A stretch of DNA of 64,000 nt from Tillus elongatus. Lineage: Eukaryota; Arthropoda; Insecta; Coleoptera; Cleridae. The translations under genes and the position numbers were made by a program. The notes beneath the pieces were generated by a model that saw only the letters and a program-made list of their open reading frames with translations, did not search any database and was not told the origin of the DNA. The stretch lies in NCBI GenBank assembly GCA_964006375.1, contig OZ023268.1, positions 85,307,858 to 85,371,857 of the forward strand, given 5' to 3'. Below, piece after piece: positions 10,208 through 21,466 of this stretch; position 1 is the stretch's first letter; every line of letters starts with the position of its first letter.

Positions 10208-10652
10208 AATCGGTACTTTGCCCCTTTTTATAAAATTAATCATATCTCCTAAGGGATACCCTGAACGAAAAAATACCAAGAGGCAGCTTTTGTGGCTTAT
10301 GTAATAAGATTCATAACTGATGTATCAAAATTGGAAAAAGACAGTGGCGCACATATTTTTTCCCTAAATGAATTTTTACAGTTACCCCGTACGCACGCCA
10401 CTGACGCAGTTGTAAGTAGATTTTCACTTGAAAATATGCACTTTCATAATACACTTTCAAGTTCCAAGTTTCATTAAAATCAATCCAGTGGTTTTGAAAT
10501 TATTTATAAAAAATTGAAAAAAAATTAAAATTCAACTCCCTGTATATTGGAAACTATGCGTTTCCGGGCCCATGTGCACAGGAACTTTTTTTCTTATTTT
10601 TTAGTAAGGAATTGCCCCACGAGCGATGGTGCATGTTTTTTGAAACAGCCTG
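10208..10652 (-). repeat. Right long terminal inverted repeat
   Basis: Inverted partner of 8207-8646; starts AATCGGTACTTTG and ends in GAAACAGCCTG. Confidence 0.9.
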
Positions 10653-10783
<131 letters not shown>

Positions 10784-10798
10784 GCACCATCAATATGT

Positions 10799-10827
10799 CT
10801 GATGATGCTGTCAAGCAGCGAAATCGG
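10799..10827 (+). other. Hammerhead-like CTGATGA/stem/GAAA motif
   Basis: CTGATGA, then a GCTG/CAGC stem with loop TCAAG, then GAAATC. This resembles the conserved core of hammerhead ribozymes found in Penelope-like element ends. No convincing stem I was found. Confidence 0.35.
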
Positions 10828-11075
10828 TTACAGAAAATACAAATAAAACGAACATTTAGTATGGAACAGTTACACCACACACAAGGGCAACAACAATGAA
10901 TGCAAACTAAAAATGATTGATTATTAGTCTGCTTTCTTGATTACAATTATTCAACATACACTATACAAAGAAGTCAGATGACTGTACATTATGTTTCGGC
11001 ACAATTTAAAATACATGTCAATAATACTTGGACCCTTGCTGCTTCCAATATGGCATAACTGTAATTATAAACCAT

Positions 11076-11100
11076 CTGATGAAGTCGCACAGTGACGAAA
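11076..11100 (+). other. Hammerhead-like CTGATGA/stem/GAAA motif
   Basis: CTGATGA, a GTCGC/GTGAC stem with loop ACA, then GAAAT. Same arrangement as the motif at 10799 with a different stem sequence. Outer stems are not evident. Confidence 0.35.
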
Positions 11101-11449
11101 TAGCTATTATAGCATTAACTAAATTTGTGAAAAAAACAACTCTATTAGTTTTAATCAAAACCAAAATCCTAAATATGTTATATAATTAGCTTTCCTGGTG
11201 TCGGCTGCTTACAACATCGACAATTGATGTGTTATTGATAAATTTCTGTAAAAAGAATGGTCTAATTAAACGATACAATGTTTGAAGTAGAGTATATATC
11301 AGAGTAATGGTCACTTATCCAGTGATGGACACATTTACCTTCGAAATTCCATTAGACATAGAATTTTAAAATAACATAGAACACATACAAATTATGGTAA
11401 CGGCCATGGTATTGGCTTTATGACAAAGATAATTTTATGCCATTATCGT

Positions 11450-12954
11450 TTAAACATGATTTCGTACAAAGCGCAATCTGGAAGTCCAATTCTCGACCAC
11501 TTTTTCCAGCATCTGGGGCTGTATATCGGCAATAACGTAGCAAATGTTGGGTTCCAAGTCGTCAATTGTCTGTGGATTATTAGCGTAGACTGGCGACTTC
11601 ACATATCCACAGAGAAAATAATCTAAAGGCGTTAGGTCGCAAGACCTTAAAGGCCAATTAACAGGTTAATTACGCGAAATTATGCGTTGAAGAAGTGTGT
11701 CCTGCAACAAATTGATTGTAGGTTGCGCTGTGTGGCTTGTTAAGCCGCCTTGTTGTAACCAAAGCTCTACATTAATGCTTTCAATTGAGGAACAAAAAAG
11801 CCGGTAATCATGGATCTGTAGCGCTCTCCATTAGTGATGTGCAAAACCGTTTTTTCTATTAACAGTTGAAGCCGTTTACGTTATTTCATAATAACCGTTA
11901 AAAATAACAGCTTCAGTTATTTATCTGTTATTTTGAACTGGATAGTCGATCGATAGTATCCTACATTCCCAAAGCTATGAGCGAGAGCGAGCACACTAGT
12001 ATAAATAACGTGTTACCTGTTAAGTAATATGTTATGAAGTAAAGTCCGCTCTATACTGTATACCCATACCCATACATATTTATCATTCCCAGTCTCATGT
12101 CCATTCATCCCAATAAATAGTTAAATTTTACAGTTGCCGATGAAAACCGATGTTTATTCATCGAACTTAGTTGCAGTGGAACTGAAACATATACGAGTCC
12201 GAATTCTAGTTTAGTGTAAAAAGCGTTATTTTGTACCTGTTATTTTTATAATTATAACTGGTGGTTACCGTTGCGGCTTGACAACCGTTAAAAATTACAG
12301 AGAGTTAAATAACGACCCATCACTACTCTCCATTGACTATAACATTTTATCCGGCATCATTTTTTAAATAATGTGGACTAATGATTCCACCAACCCATAA
12401 AGTACACCAGACTGTGACTTTTTGTGGAAGGAAAGATGTCGCAATAATGACTCGTGGATTTTATCCACCAGAAATTCGGCATTTTTTTATTGACGTAACC
12501 ACCCAAGCAAAAGAGAACCTTATCACTGAACAGAATTATGTTATCAAACTGTGGATCAACAGTAATCGCGTTTTTAGCCCATTCACCGAACGTACGATAC
12601 ACACGATGGTTCATCGGCTCAAATCCCTGCACCAGCTGAATCTTGTAAGCTCGTAAGGCAAGATCTTTCCGCAAAAAGTGGATGGGTACAGCTCCAGTTG
12701 ATAAGCATGATGGCGAATCGACTTATTCGGGTCCTCCTCAATACTACGTTCCAGAGCAGCAACAAAAATCTCCGGGGCGCACTGTACGATGTCTCTGCGA
12801 TGTAGTGCGGATGTGCGTTATCAATTAGGGTATGCTTGCTGCGAAAACATTCCTTGTTTATTGAAATTCTTTGATCGGATGGACGATTATGTCGACCGTA
12901 AAATGGACGTAGCGCCCGGTAGCATTTTTGTATCGAGCGCTCAATATGCCGCAT
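11450..12954 (-). pseudogene. Mariner-like transposase relic split by a hAT-like insertion
   Basis: Read on the minus strand, 12954-12334 holds the N-terminal half: RHIERSIQ, FYGRHNRPSDQ, a KDL..RAYKIQLVQ segment, FGEWAKNA, ILFSDKVLF (first catalytic Asp) and GGYVNKK. After the insertion at 11832-12325 the frame resumes with a LQQGGLTSHTAQ segment, VNWPLRSCDLTPLDYFL and GYVKSPVYANNPQTIDDLE, ending VRNHV at 11450. Several stops and shifts break it. The second catalytic Asp of the usual QQDG is Gly here. Second-to-third Asp spacing matches the DD41D pattern of the copy at 8976. The very N-terminus and the element ends are lost. Confidence 0.82.
11832..12325. mobile_element. Non-autonomous hAT-like element, 494 bp
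   Basis: The ends are TAGTGATG and CATCACTA, inverted copies, and the element is flanked by the perfect 8-bp direct repeat CTCTCCAT (11824-11831 and 12326-12333). Removing the element and one repeat restores continuity of the mariner transposase codons. Terminal TAGTG and 8-bp duplications fit hAT. No coding sequence; the interior holds several ACCGTTAAAAAT-type inverted motifs. Confidence 0.88.
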
Positions 12955-13113
12955 TCGGGTAATGTCGTATTAAGCGAGATCTGTCTCAAAACGAGCGTCC
13001 GATATCCCCATCGATTATCAAGCTACCGTACGCTTGATACTAGGCCTGCGAAATTTGGAATTCGTGTTTAAGTGCGATACGTTTTAATATCAGTTTACTT
13101 TATTAAATGAAAC

Positions 13114-14312
13114 ATGGATTGGCCAGATAACTATACATACCACATTGTGAGTTCCAGTGAAATCCGAACAAATTTTAAGACTAAGCAAAAAGTTGAGGTG
13201 AGTAAATAAGAGCAATTTTTTTTATCTACATAACCTAAAAAACCTTACTATGACGGGGAAAAATAAGATGTGCCAGATTTAGCCTATTCAGAGTTACGAT
13301 GTTGCCGTCTCTATAAAAAAGTAGTAGCCAGCTTTGGCCATTTCGATCTATTTAACTAACTATTGTATCTAATAGTAGGCATTCACGTCCGACAGTGCCG
13401 AAGCGGTCACTAATAACCGAATTTTATTAAAAAATATCGTTGATAACAAAAAACTTCACTATGACACTTCTTTTTTAGCAATGGGTTCACGATCTGGAAC
13501 TAATTTCAAAAAATACATGGTATATCACTAGAACCATAATTACTCCAATCGAAAAAGCCAGACAGCATGTGTTTAAAAGAGTCTACCATTGGCAGTTTAA
13601 AACAAAATTAAATAAATTGAAAGAAGTCAGAAAAAGGGAACATCCTTCAAGAAATGTTAATTGTCCAGCAGAATTACTAGTTGTTATTAAGAAACAAGTA
13701 TTCCATCCCCGAACGAAAGTTAAGCATGTTGACAACTTGCTTAAAGAATGGCCATGTATAATTACTATCAAAAATAATCACAACCATACAATAAATAGTG
13801 TAGCAGCTTTGACAAAAAGACCAATAGTGAAAGAAATAAAGAAATAAATTTTTCAATTGTTTGAAAAGGGACATTCAGCTGATTCAGCCTATAACAGTTT
13901 CTGCTTTAGTAAAATGGAAGAGCTAGGCGACAAATATGATGAAGTTGTATGCGACAGATACTATTTTCCATCTAAAGAAGATTTTTCCAATCTGTGGATA
14001 TCTCATTTCAAAGCCCAATATGGAGATAAATTAGGTGAAAATATGTTTTTTCAGCTAGAAGAGAATTTAAAACATTTTATTGAAATTACTGAATATGATT
14101 TACCCAGGCCCATTGAGGAATCCACAAATATTGACGACCGTAAAATTATTGTATCCGCAAATGGCGAACAATGTATGGACATTTCTGTAAACAACAGTAA
14201 TGATGTTAAAAAAGATTGGTGCGAATTTATTTCAAAGTTTAATGAAGATGCCTTGAAAAATTTGGAAGCTGATCCAGTAGGCTTTAGTCCAGCCATTGAA
14301 AAATTACCATAA
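13114..14312 (+). pseudogene. Two-exon transposase-like gene (MULE-type N-terminus), one in-frame stop
   Basis: Exon 1 (13114-13197) starts MDWPDNYTYHIVSS and ends at donor GAG/GTGAGT. Exon 2 begins after TTTTTTAG at 13479 with QWVHDLELISKNTWYI, keeping phase 0; the intron is 281 bp. A zinc-finger-like pattern follows (NVNCPAEL, then a NNHNH segment), then TKRPIVKEIKK, a TAA at 13845-13847, and in the same frame FEKGHSADSAYNSF and YDEVVCDRYYFPS to 14312. This order resembles N-terminal regions of insect proteins with WRKY-GCM1/FLYWCH-like fingers linked to MULE transposases. The catalytic and SWIM parts appear deleted; a basic tail (KGKKIAVQPTSVS, GRRSMQARRKV) can be traced to about 14599. 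Function unproven; it could be a decayed transposase or a domesticated derivative. Confidence 0.6.
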
Positions 14313-14840
14313 AAATGTAAACAGTAGTTCAACGCTTATGAGTGGCTTACACAGAGCTTTCAAATTTGATCATTTGCCGCGATCTTTGACTGTAAGTTCA
14401 AAGAAAATTACAAGAAAGGGAAAAAAATTGCAGTTCAGCCTACATCCGTGTCTCAGGGATATAAATGACAGGTAGAAGATCAATGCAGGCAAGAAGAAAA
14501 GTTGGAAGCCTTAGAGTAAAAAAGTCTAAAGTTCCTCATTCTCTTAATACTTGTGTGAATAATAATATTGCACTTAGTGATAATAAATTTGCGAAATAAA
14601 TCCTTTTGTAATTACAGTGAATACCCTGTATAGTGTATCCAATTTTTTGTTCACTTGCTAGCGACTTTTATATATACATTTTAAAATTTAGTTTTTAATA
14701 TAAATATTTTTAGTTCAGCAGTATAATATGAAGTTTTTTTCCTTGTGCGTTTAGTTTATACCCTTATGAGTATAATTCCTATCTTGACCTAAAAGTCGTT
14801 ATTTTGTTAAGTGGTGACAACATAGACCAAGAGCGTTCGT

Positions 14841-14882
14841 TTCGTATTAACGTGCGCTCGATTCGTATTAACGTGCGCTCGA
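14841..14882. repeat. Tandem 2 x 21 bp
   Basis: Two perfect copies of a unit starting TTCGTATTAACGTGCGC, followed by a partial third (TACGTGC). Confidence 0.95.
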
Positions 14883-14936
14883 TACGTGCCGTGTTCGGAC
14901 ATTTCAAACGCGGTTTACTGGACGCTCGATACAAAA

Positions 14937-15089
14937 ATGCCGCCCGGTAAGTTTCGCAGAGTGAACCACGAATTTCCAAATACATTTGCACAATATGGAA
15001 ATGTTCTTCTACGTCAGTCTATTCATGGTAAAATGGCAAACCAAACTGAAAAAAAATCAGCTGTTAGCTCTCAAATTGGCTGTCACTGA
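14937..15089 (+). CDS. Small unrecognised ORF, 50 residues
   Basis: It starts MPPGKFRRVNHEF and continues NTFAQYGNVLLRQS. The F..YGNVLL pattern faintly resembles the N-terminus of hAT-derived CGG-binding-type proteins, but the Cys/His residues of that finger are absent. It may be a decayed fragment or chance. No neighbours support a role. Confidence 0.2.
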   Translation: MPPGKFRRVNHEFPNTFAQYGNVLLRQSIHGKMANQTEKKSAVSSQIGCH

Positions 15090-15594
15090 ATAAAAGTGTA
15101 GCCAATTCTAAAAACAAACCTCTAAAAAAACACCATTATAGGGCGCAAATGCTATAATACTTTATTTTCTAAAATTACTTTTCTCCAAATGTAACATATT
15201 TGCTAAAATGGTATGCCGGATAGTTTCCTGGCAAGTTTGTGACCTTTTATCTTCATAGAGCATTATCTTGCTAATTAATATCCGAAAAGATCAAGTATGT
15301 GTGGCGATTATAATGATACCACATAATAATTAACGTTTATCGCTTGAATTATTAGTATTAATTGGAAGGTTAAAGGCTGACCATTATTTGTGCATTATGT
15401 AATGAGCACAATGTATGACCATTGCTACACGTGTGTAGTTTAGTAGTGTTCAACCCTATAGAAAGCCTTATTTAGCAAAATGCTTTATTCAGAATATATT
15501 ATTATTATGCAGACATTGGTAAACTGAATAATAGATAACAACTTTTTTTCTTATTTTGAAGAACGTATGCATACAGCTATAGATGCAGTGTATT

Positions 15595-15807
15595 ATGAAT
15601 AAGAGGCAAGTCGCTGCCGAATTTAATATGCCACTCAGTACACTTGTGCAGAAAGTTTCAACACAGATTTCACTTAAACAAAATGTGGGTCTAAGACCGA
15701 GTTATCTGAAAATCAAGAACACTCATTAGCCAAGTAGATAGTAGCGATAGTTAGAAAAGGTTTCCCTGTTAATAAAATAAATTTAATACAATCTGCTCAT
15801 ATACACT
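15595..15807 (+). pseudogene. pogo-like transposase N-terminal relic
   Basis: A helix-turn-helix of psq type reads MNKRQVAAEFNMPLSTLVQK. After a frame change near 15685 a CENP-B-type motif reads TELSENQEHSLAK, a stop, then IVAIVRKGFPVNKINLIQSA. This pairing, first helix-turn-helix then LSE.QE..LA..I...GFPV, is typical of pogo/Tigger/jerky proteins, which bind the element ends. The DDE core is absent. The fragment ends where the next mariner relic region starts. Confidence 0.6.
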
Positions 15808-16739
15808 GTGTTTATAAAGTAACCCATAAATTCAATAAAGTTGAAAGTACCATTATTAAGAAAAATTCAAAAACAGGTCGATTTTTATTTTCAAAAACTA
15901 ATTTTTTGACATCAAAATCTCACACCTATCATTATATCTCTTCAAGGGGTAGCTAACCTTTCGAAATTTTGAAATTGGATAATGGGTAGTGAGATACATC
16001 TTTTTAACGCTAATCCAATTCTCTATGTCTATCGATCACAATCACAAGTGAGTGGAACCGATAGAAAATTTCAAAAAACTTCTAGCTTCGCAAATTTGCC
16101 AAAAACAGGTCGCCGGTCTATAAGTGAATAAGTGAAATTAAACGTCTTATTGGCAGTGGAAGAGAATCCCCACAGTAGTGTTCGGAAGATTGACCGAGGC
16201 AATTCCATTTCAGACGGCACTAGAGTATTAAAACTTGAAAACCTTCATCCTTATAAAATACAGCTTTTGCAGGAATTGTCCGATGATGATCCACACCCAA
16301 GGATGCAGTTTTGTGCAGTGGCGATTTCTCCTAGTGAGCTAGGTGTGCGCCGCACACCCTAAAATATAATCAAAATGTGCACAGTTAAATATGTTTTATT
16401 TCTTTTTCCCTTAGTCTTAATACACTACATATTTTATGACAATCCATTTAATTTACTTATTTGATTTCATAAATAGTCGGTTAATAGTGACTTGGAATGA
16501 AGTAGGTACCACGTCTTCTAACATATATTCAGAGAATATGAGTAGGTCAATAGCAACGGGGAATGAATTCGGGTTAGGTGTGCGTTAATATTTCCGAACA
16601 ACTTCAGTCGATGGAGTGGTATTGCTATACAATGCAGTTCCCCACCCACGTGTTTAAAATAGTGAGGAAAATACCATTCATTTTAACACTGGGGTGAGCT
16701 GTAAAAATATAGCTCAAGACAAATGAAAGGAACCCCGGA

Positions 16740-17072
16740 CTAACCAACCGATAACTCAAAATATAATCGGCCGATTTTAATAAAATTTGGCATGTACCTT
16801 CCTTTTGTAAATGGCTTGGATAAGTTCGTTAGTCAGGAAAATCGGACGAGGTTTTCCGAAAAAATTTTGAGTTTTCATTCGAAAAAAATTTGTATCTCAA
16901 AAAATAAAAAAGATATGATAACCAAATTTGGTAGGGAGGTTTACGATATAAAAATTAAACTATACACCAAAATTTAGATTTCTATGTTATAAGAAAAAAA
17001 AGTTATAATAAAATATTTTGTGCCAGATCATTTCTATGAAAATTCACTACCATAACGCACTTGCTGCATCCA
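16740..17072 (+). repeat. Modules A and C joined
   Basis: Module A (ATAACTCAAAATATAATCGG, GGCTTGGATAAGTTCGTTAG) runs directly into inverted module C (CATAACGCACTTGCTGC). It lies inside the hAT-like element at 16316-17456. Confidence 0.75.
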
Positions 17073-17307
17073 GGCTTTTTACACATTTTATTATTTAGTA
17101 CCATATTAACATTGAACTACTTTTAATGTTTTCAGTTTTCACCCCGTTCCGGACAGTGCTAACGCTAACACAAATTTGTGTTAAGAGAAGAGGTTGTATA
17201 ATAATTTCCTGTTCTTTTCGTGTTTTAAAGTTTTAAGTGACTTTTTAATTTGTTAGTGTTGCGGTGGGAGATTAATTTCTTTATCTGCCTATTATTCCCA
17301 TCTAGGT

Positions 17308-17309
<2 letters not shown>

Positions 17310-17371
<62 letters not shown>
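17310..17371. repeat. (TA)n tract
   Basis: About 30 TA units inside the hAT-like element. Confidence 0.97.
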
Positions 17372-17374
<3 letters not shown>

Positions 17375-18379
17375 TTAGTGTTAATAATTTTTAAAACCAC
17401 CACTAACAGCGACTCGTTACCGCACACCCGAACTTTTTGGTCAGGAGACGCCACTGGTTTTGTGCAACACTAATGGATAAATGTAATAATAACAAGTACC
17501 GAATATTCTATCTTCGGACGAATCTACTTTTACACTACATGTAGAAGTTAACCGTCAAAACTGCAGGGCAAGGGAAAATCCAAGATAGGTGCGACAGAAT
17601 CACACACAATATCCCGAAAAGGTAAATGTTTGGGCGGGAATTGTTAGATGTAGGATTATTGGTCCCTACTTTTTTATGGAACTATAAATGGACCATGGTA
17701 TCTCCAATTTTTACAGTAATATCTCATTCCGACGTTATTGAACTCATTTCCTGTTGTACACAATGCTGGTATGGTAAATAATAACTTGTGGTATCAACAA
17801 TATGGTACCCCGCGCATTATGACGTCTGACATTATCTAGATCGACAATTTCCAAACAGATGGCAATCGCGTGGCCAGCAAAATCACCTGACCTAACTCAC
17901 TTTTTTTCTGTGAGGTCATTTGAAGAATGTGGTATTCAAAAGTAAACCAGATACTATTGATGAATTTAAAACAAGAATTAGAACTGAATATAGCAACATT
18001 TTTGGATACAAAAAAATTGTACTAATTGGCCATGCTTGACAACGATTACTCTAATAATATTCACACTCCTGTACTATAATATCTGATTATGGATTTTTAT
18101 ACCCCTTTATTTTATTTGTAATTCAATCCAGACATCCTAATATCGACCAACACTGTGTAATTTAAAAGCAAAGGTTTGTTTTATTCGCATTATGAAATCA
18201 ATCACTTTCACTTGTCGGTGTCGAAAGAGACGATGTTACTTTGATTATTTGGTAATCTAGAGACAACATGTAAGGAAGTTGATAATGATAATAATTGCAG
18301 TAGTTCTCACAATGTTTAACTGCAAATGTCAGTCTTTTACGCTAGCTTGACAATACTTAGACAATACAAATAAAACTCG

Positions 18380-18689
18380 GGACGCAGCAAGTGCGTTATG
18401 GTAGTGAATTTTCATAAAAATCTTTTTAATAACAAATATGTGTGTTTTTTTTTAAGAAAGCAGGCATCAAATTTGGTTACCAATATAACCTATATAGTAA
18501 AAACAATGTGCCATGTTCCATTAAAATAACTTTATTGTGTGAAAACGTACAAAAATTTCCAAAAGTTAACTTAAAATGTTCCCGAAAAAACACGTTTCTT
18601 GGTCAACCTTATAGGTTAATAGCAAATTGAGCTGTTCAAATATGAAACATTTGATCAAAATTCGCTACCATAACGCACTTGCTGCGTCC
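18380..18689. mobile_element. Module C, complete 310-bp palindromic-ended repeat
   Basis: Both ends are inverted copies of about 33 bp built on GGACGCAGCAAGTGCGTTAT. The interior shares long stretches with the copies at 34365, 34751, 50538 and 58865 (for example TTGGTTACCA, TATAACCTATATAGTA). No coding capacity. MITE-like. Confidence 0.8.
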
Positions 18690-19493
18690 AGAATCTCTTT
18701 TCTTACAAACATGCATTATATTTCGATGGAAAATGCAAAAATGCAATAACATAAGGCGTGTTTGATTTAAAAAAAAGGGAAATTTGTATCACCAACGACT
18801 TATGGGCCACCCTGTGATTGTAGAAATATTATTTTAAGATGTAGCTCAAGACACCCTATAATTAATATATACAAATTTTCTTCATATCTTATATAATAAC
18901 GGATATATTGAGCTTTATTGATTTTTTATGAAAACGACAAAAATTATATAGCATTAAACGATACACTCTATAGCTAAGGCTACTGCCAAGCATCAGAGAG
19001 AGGGTCTATTTGAAATGAATTTTCTGGAAATATTTTAGTAAAATGAAGGACAATGACGGTTGAAACTAAGACTTTAGGGTTTGTAAAACATCCTTCTTGA
19101 GACATTTTATTTCTATAGCCCGTATTAGATTTAAGTTATTTGCCTAAATGTTGCCAATTTTGACATTTTAAATCGCCACTTTGACGTTTTGAGGAAAACC
19201 TCAATTTATTTTTCTTTAAATGCCTATAACTTTTTTGTCTTTTGACCTACATAGCTAAATTTTGGTAGGTAACTTACCTATAAGGATGTAAACCTGCGTG
19301 CCAAATTTGGTTGCCCTTACTTTGTTAATTCCGGAGATATAAATTTTTTTCAAAAGAAAACACAAAATTTTCCGGGAAAACCTGGGCAGATTTTCCTGGC
19401 TAACGAACTCGTCCAAGCCATTTGCAAAAGGAATTTTTTCACCAAATTTGATCAAAATCGGCCCATTATTTTTTGAGTTATCGGTGTGATACA
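18690..19493 (-). repeat. Modules X and A (reverse orientation)
   Basis: Directly after module C come an X unit (ACATGCATTATATTTC, GACTTATGGGCCACCCTGTG, ATGTTGCCAATTTTGAC) and then reversed module A, ending in TTTTTTGAGTTATCGGTGTG against a TA tract. The same order, mirrored, is at 58290-58864. Confidence 0.75.
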
Positions 19494-19830
<337 letters not shown>

Positions 19831-19925
19831 ATATATTAAATAAACGGATTACCTTGATAACTCAATGCCCTAATAATAACTGCTTTAAGATTTTGGCAAC
19901 ATCTTGGGATATAATCACCTTTGTT

Positions 19926-20029
19926 GGAGAATTTTCCTACAAAAAATTGCTTATAAGGAGATCACGAAAATTTTTCTCAAATGAGGGTAAATTTGGACTG
20001 TAGAATACATATCCAGCGTCAGCATATGT

Positions 20030-20107
<78 letters not shown>
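19926..20107 (+). repeat. Diverged module B followed by (TA)n
   Basis: A degraded hairpin (AATTTTCCTACAAAAAATT), AAGGAGATC and CAAATGAGGGTAAATTTGG lead into a TA tract at 20042-20107, repeating the B-(TA)n order. Confidence 0.65.
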
Positions 20108-20640
<533 letters not shown>

Positions 20641-21392
20641 ATCATACTCCGTCATGGAGTTTTTGGATTCAAGTGACTGAGCTCACCCTTTATAATTGCC
20701 TCACGAAATTTTGTTATTTTGATTTTGGATGCGGGCTGATTATAAGTGAAGTTAGCACTCACCAGTGGCGTACCCAAAATGAATTCTGGGGCTAGTGTTC
20801 CGTAGCGTTTTAGATATTTTCTCAGAGGGGATCTGACCAATTCAAAACAACTCGTCGTAATCAGTAATATAATAGCCTTCGGTTTTTGGACAACGCCAAT
20901 TCATCGGTGTACTTCGACTGTGTCCTTATTGTGCCTTCTCGATAGAAGCACCGCCATTTCAATATACATATGCCTTACTCATCTTCCTGTCCAAAAACGT
21001 TTCCTCTTCACTGTTTAATGAGCAGCTCTCTGAGATATCCACGTCGATTTACTCTCTTGTTTTCCAATATAAGGAGTTTTCATCAACTCCAAAAGATATT
21101 TCGGCCATCTCTGGAAATAATAAAGTTGATGAAAAAACATTTGGTACATGGTTTATATTATAAAGATTATACTATATCAAAGAATAGTATCTGCTTCTAG
21201 GATAATTATTTCCAAATAGGTAAATCCATTTAAAGTATAATCATATAATATAGGTCCAACAATTTTGTTTATGAAAATTTCACATCAAACACCACCAGTT
21301 TTTCATCCTAATTGTTTTATTTGTTTTACCAATATTTTTCTGCTGCGCTTGTTTTGCCATTATCTTCTTGTTTCCTATAAAAAACTCCTGCC

Positions 21393-21393
<1 letters not shown>
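20641..21393. other. Noncoding, with an isolated hAT-like end at 20764
   Basis: CAGTGGCGTACCC near 20764 resembles a hAT terminus but I found no partner or target duplication. Nothing else supported. Confidence 0.35.

Positions 21394-21461
<68 letters not shown>
21394..21461. repeat. (TA)n tract
   Basis: About 34 TA units touching the left end of the next element. Confidence 0.97.

Positions 21462-21466
<5 letters not shown>

Larger units (their letters stand above)
8207..10652 (-). mobile_element. Mariner-like element with about 440-bp terminal inverted repeats
   Basis: 8207-8646 and 10208-10652 are near-identical inverted copies. Both ends read CAGGCTGTTTC outward to inward and are flanked by TA (8205-8206 and 10653-10654), the duplication expected for the Tc1/mariner superfamily. 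The 2446-bp unit carries one transposase gene on the minus strand. Long TA tracts border it on both sides, fitting insertion into a TA microsatellite. Confidence 0.9.
16316..17456. mobile_element. Non-autonomous hAT-like element, 1141 bp
   Basis: Starts CAGTGGCG and ends CGCCACTG. The flanks are the perfect 8-bp direct repeat GTTTTGTG (16308-16315, 17457-17464), splitting mariner codons. Both ends continue into GTGTGCG..CGCACAC sequence. The interior carries no transposase; it holds a module A-C pair (about 16740-17072) and a TA tract. Confidence 0.88.
16090..18010 (+). pseudogene. Mariner-like transposase relic split by a 1.1-kb hAT-like insertion
   Basis: Before the insertion, 16090-16315 encodes KTGRRSIS, VKLNVLLAVEENPHSSVRKI, SISDGT and LHPYKIQLLQEL. 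After it, 17465-18010 encodes SSDESTFTLHVEVNRQNCRA (first catalytic Asp in SDE), VNVWAGIV, IIGPYFF, and then ISKQMAIAWPAKSPDLTHFF with KPDTIDEFKTRIRTEYSNIF at the C-terminus. Many stops and shifts occur; the third acidic site of PLDF is lost (THFF). The surrounding element may run about 15812-18160, where weak ACACTGTG/CACTGTGTA ends face each other, but that is uncertain. Confidence 0.75.

Noticed and set aside
15812..18160. Exact mariner element ends ACACTGTG/CACTGTGTA
   Set aside because: The match is only about ten bases and lacks a clear TA duplication; kept only as a possibility.
20764..20800. hAT end CAGTGGCGTACCC
   Set aside because: No matching inverted end or 8-bp duplication found.
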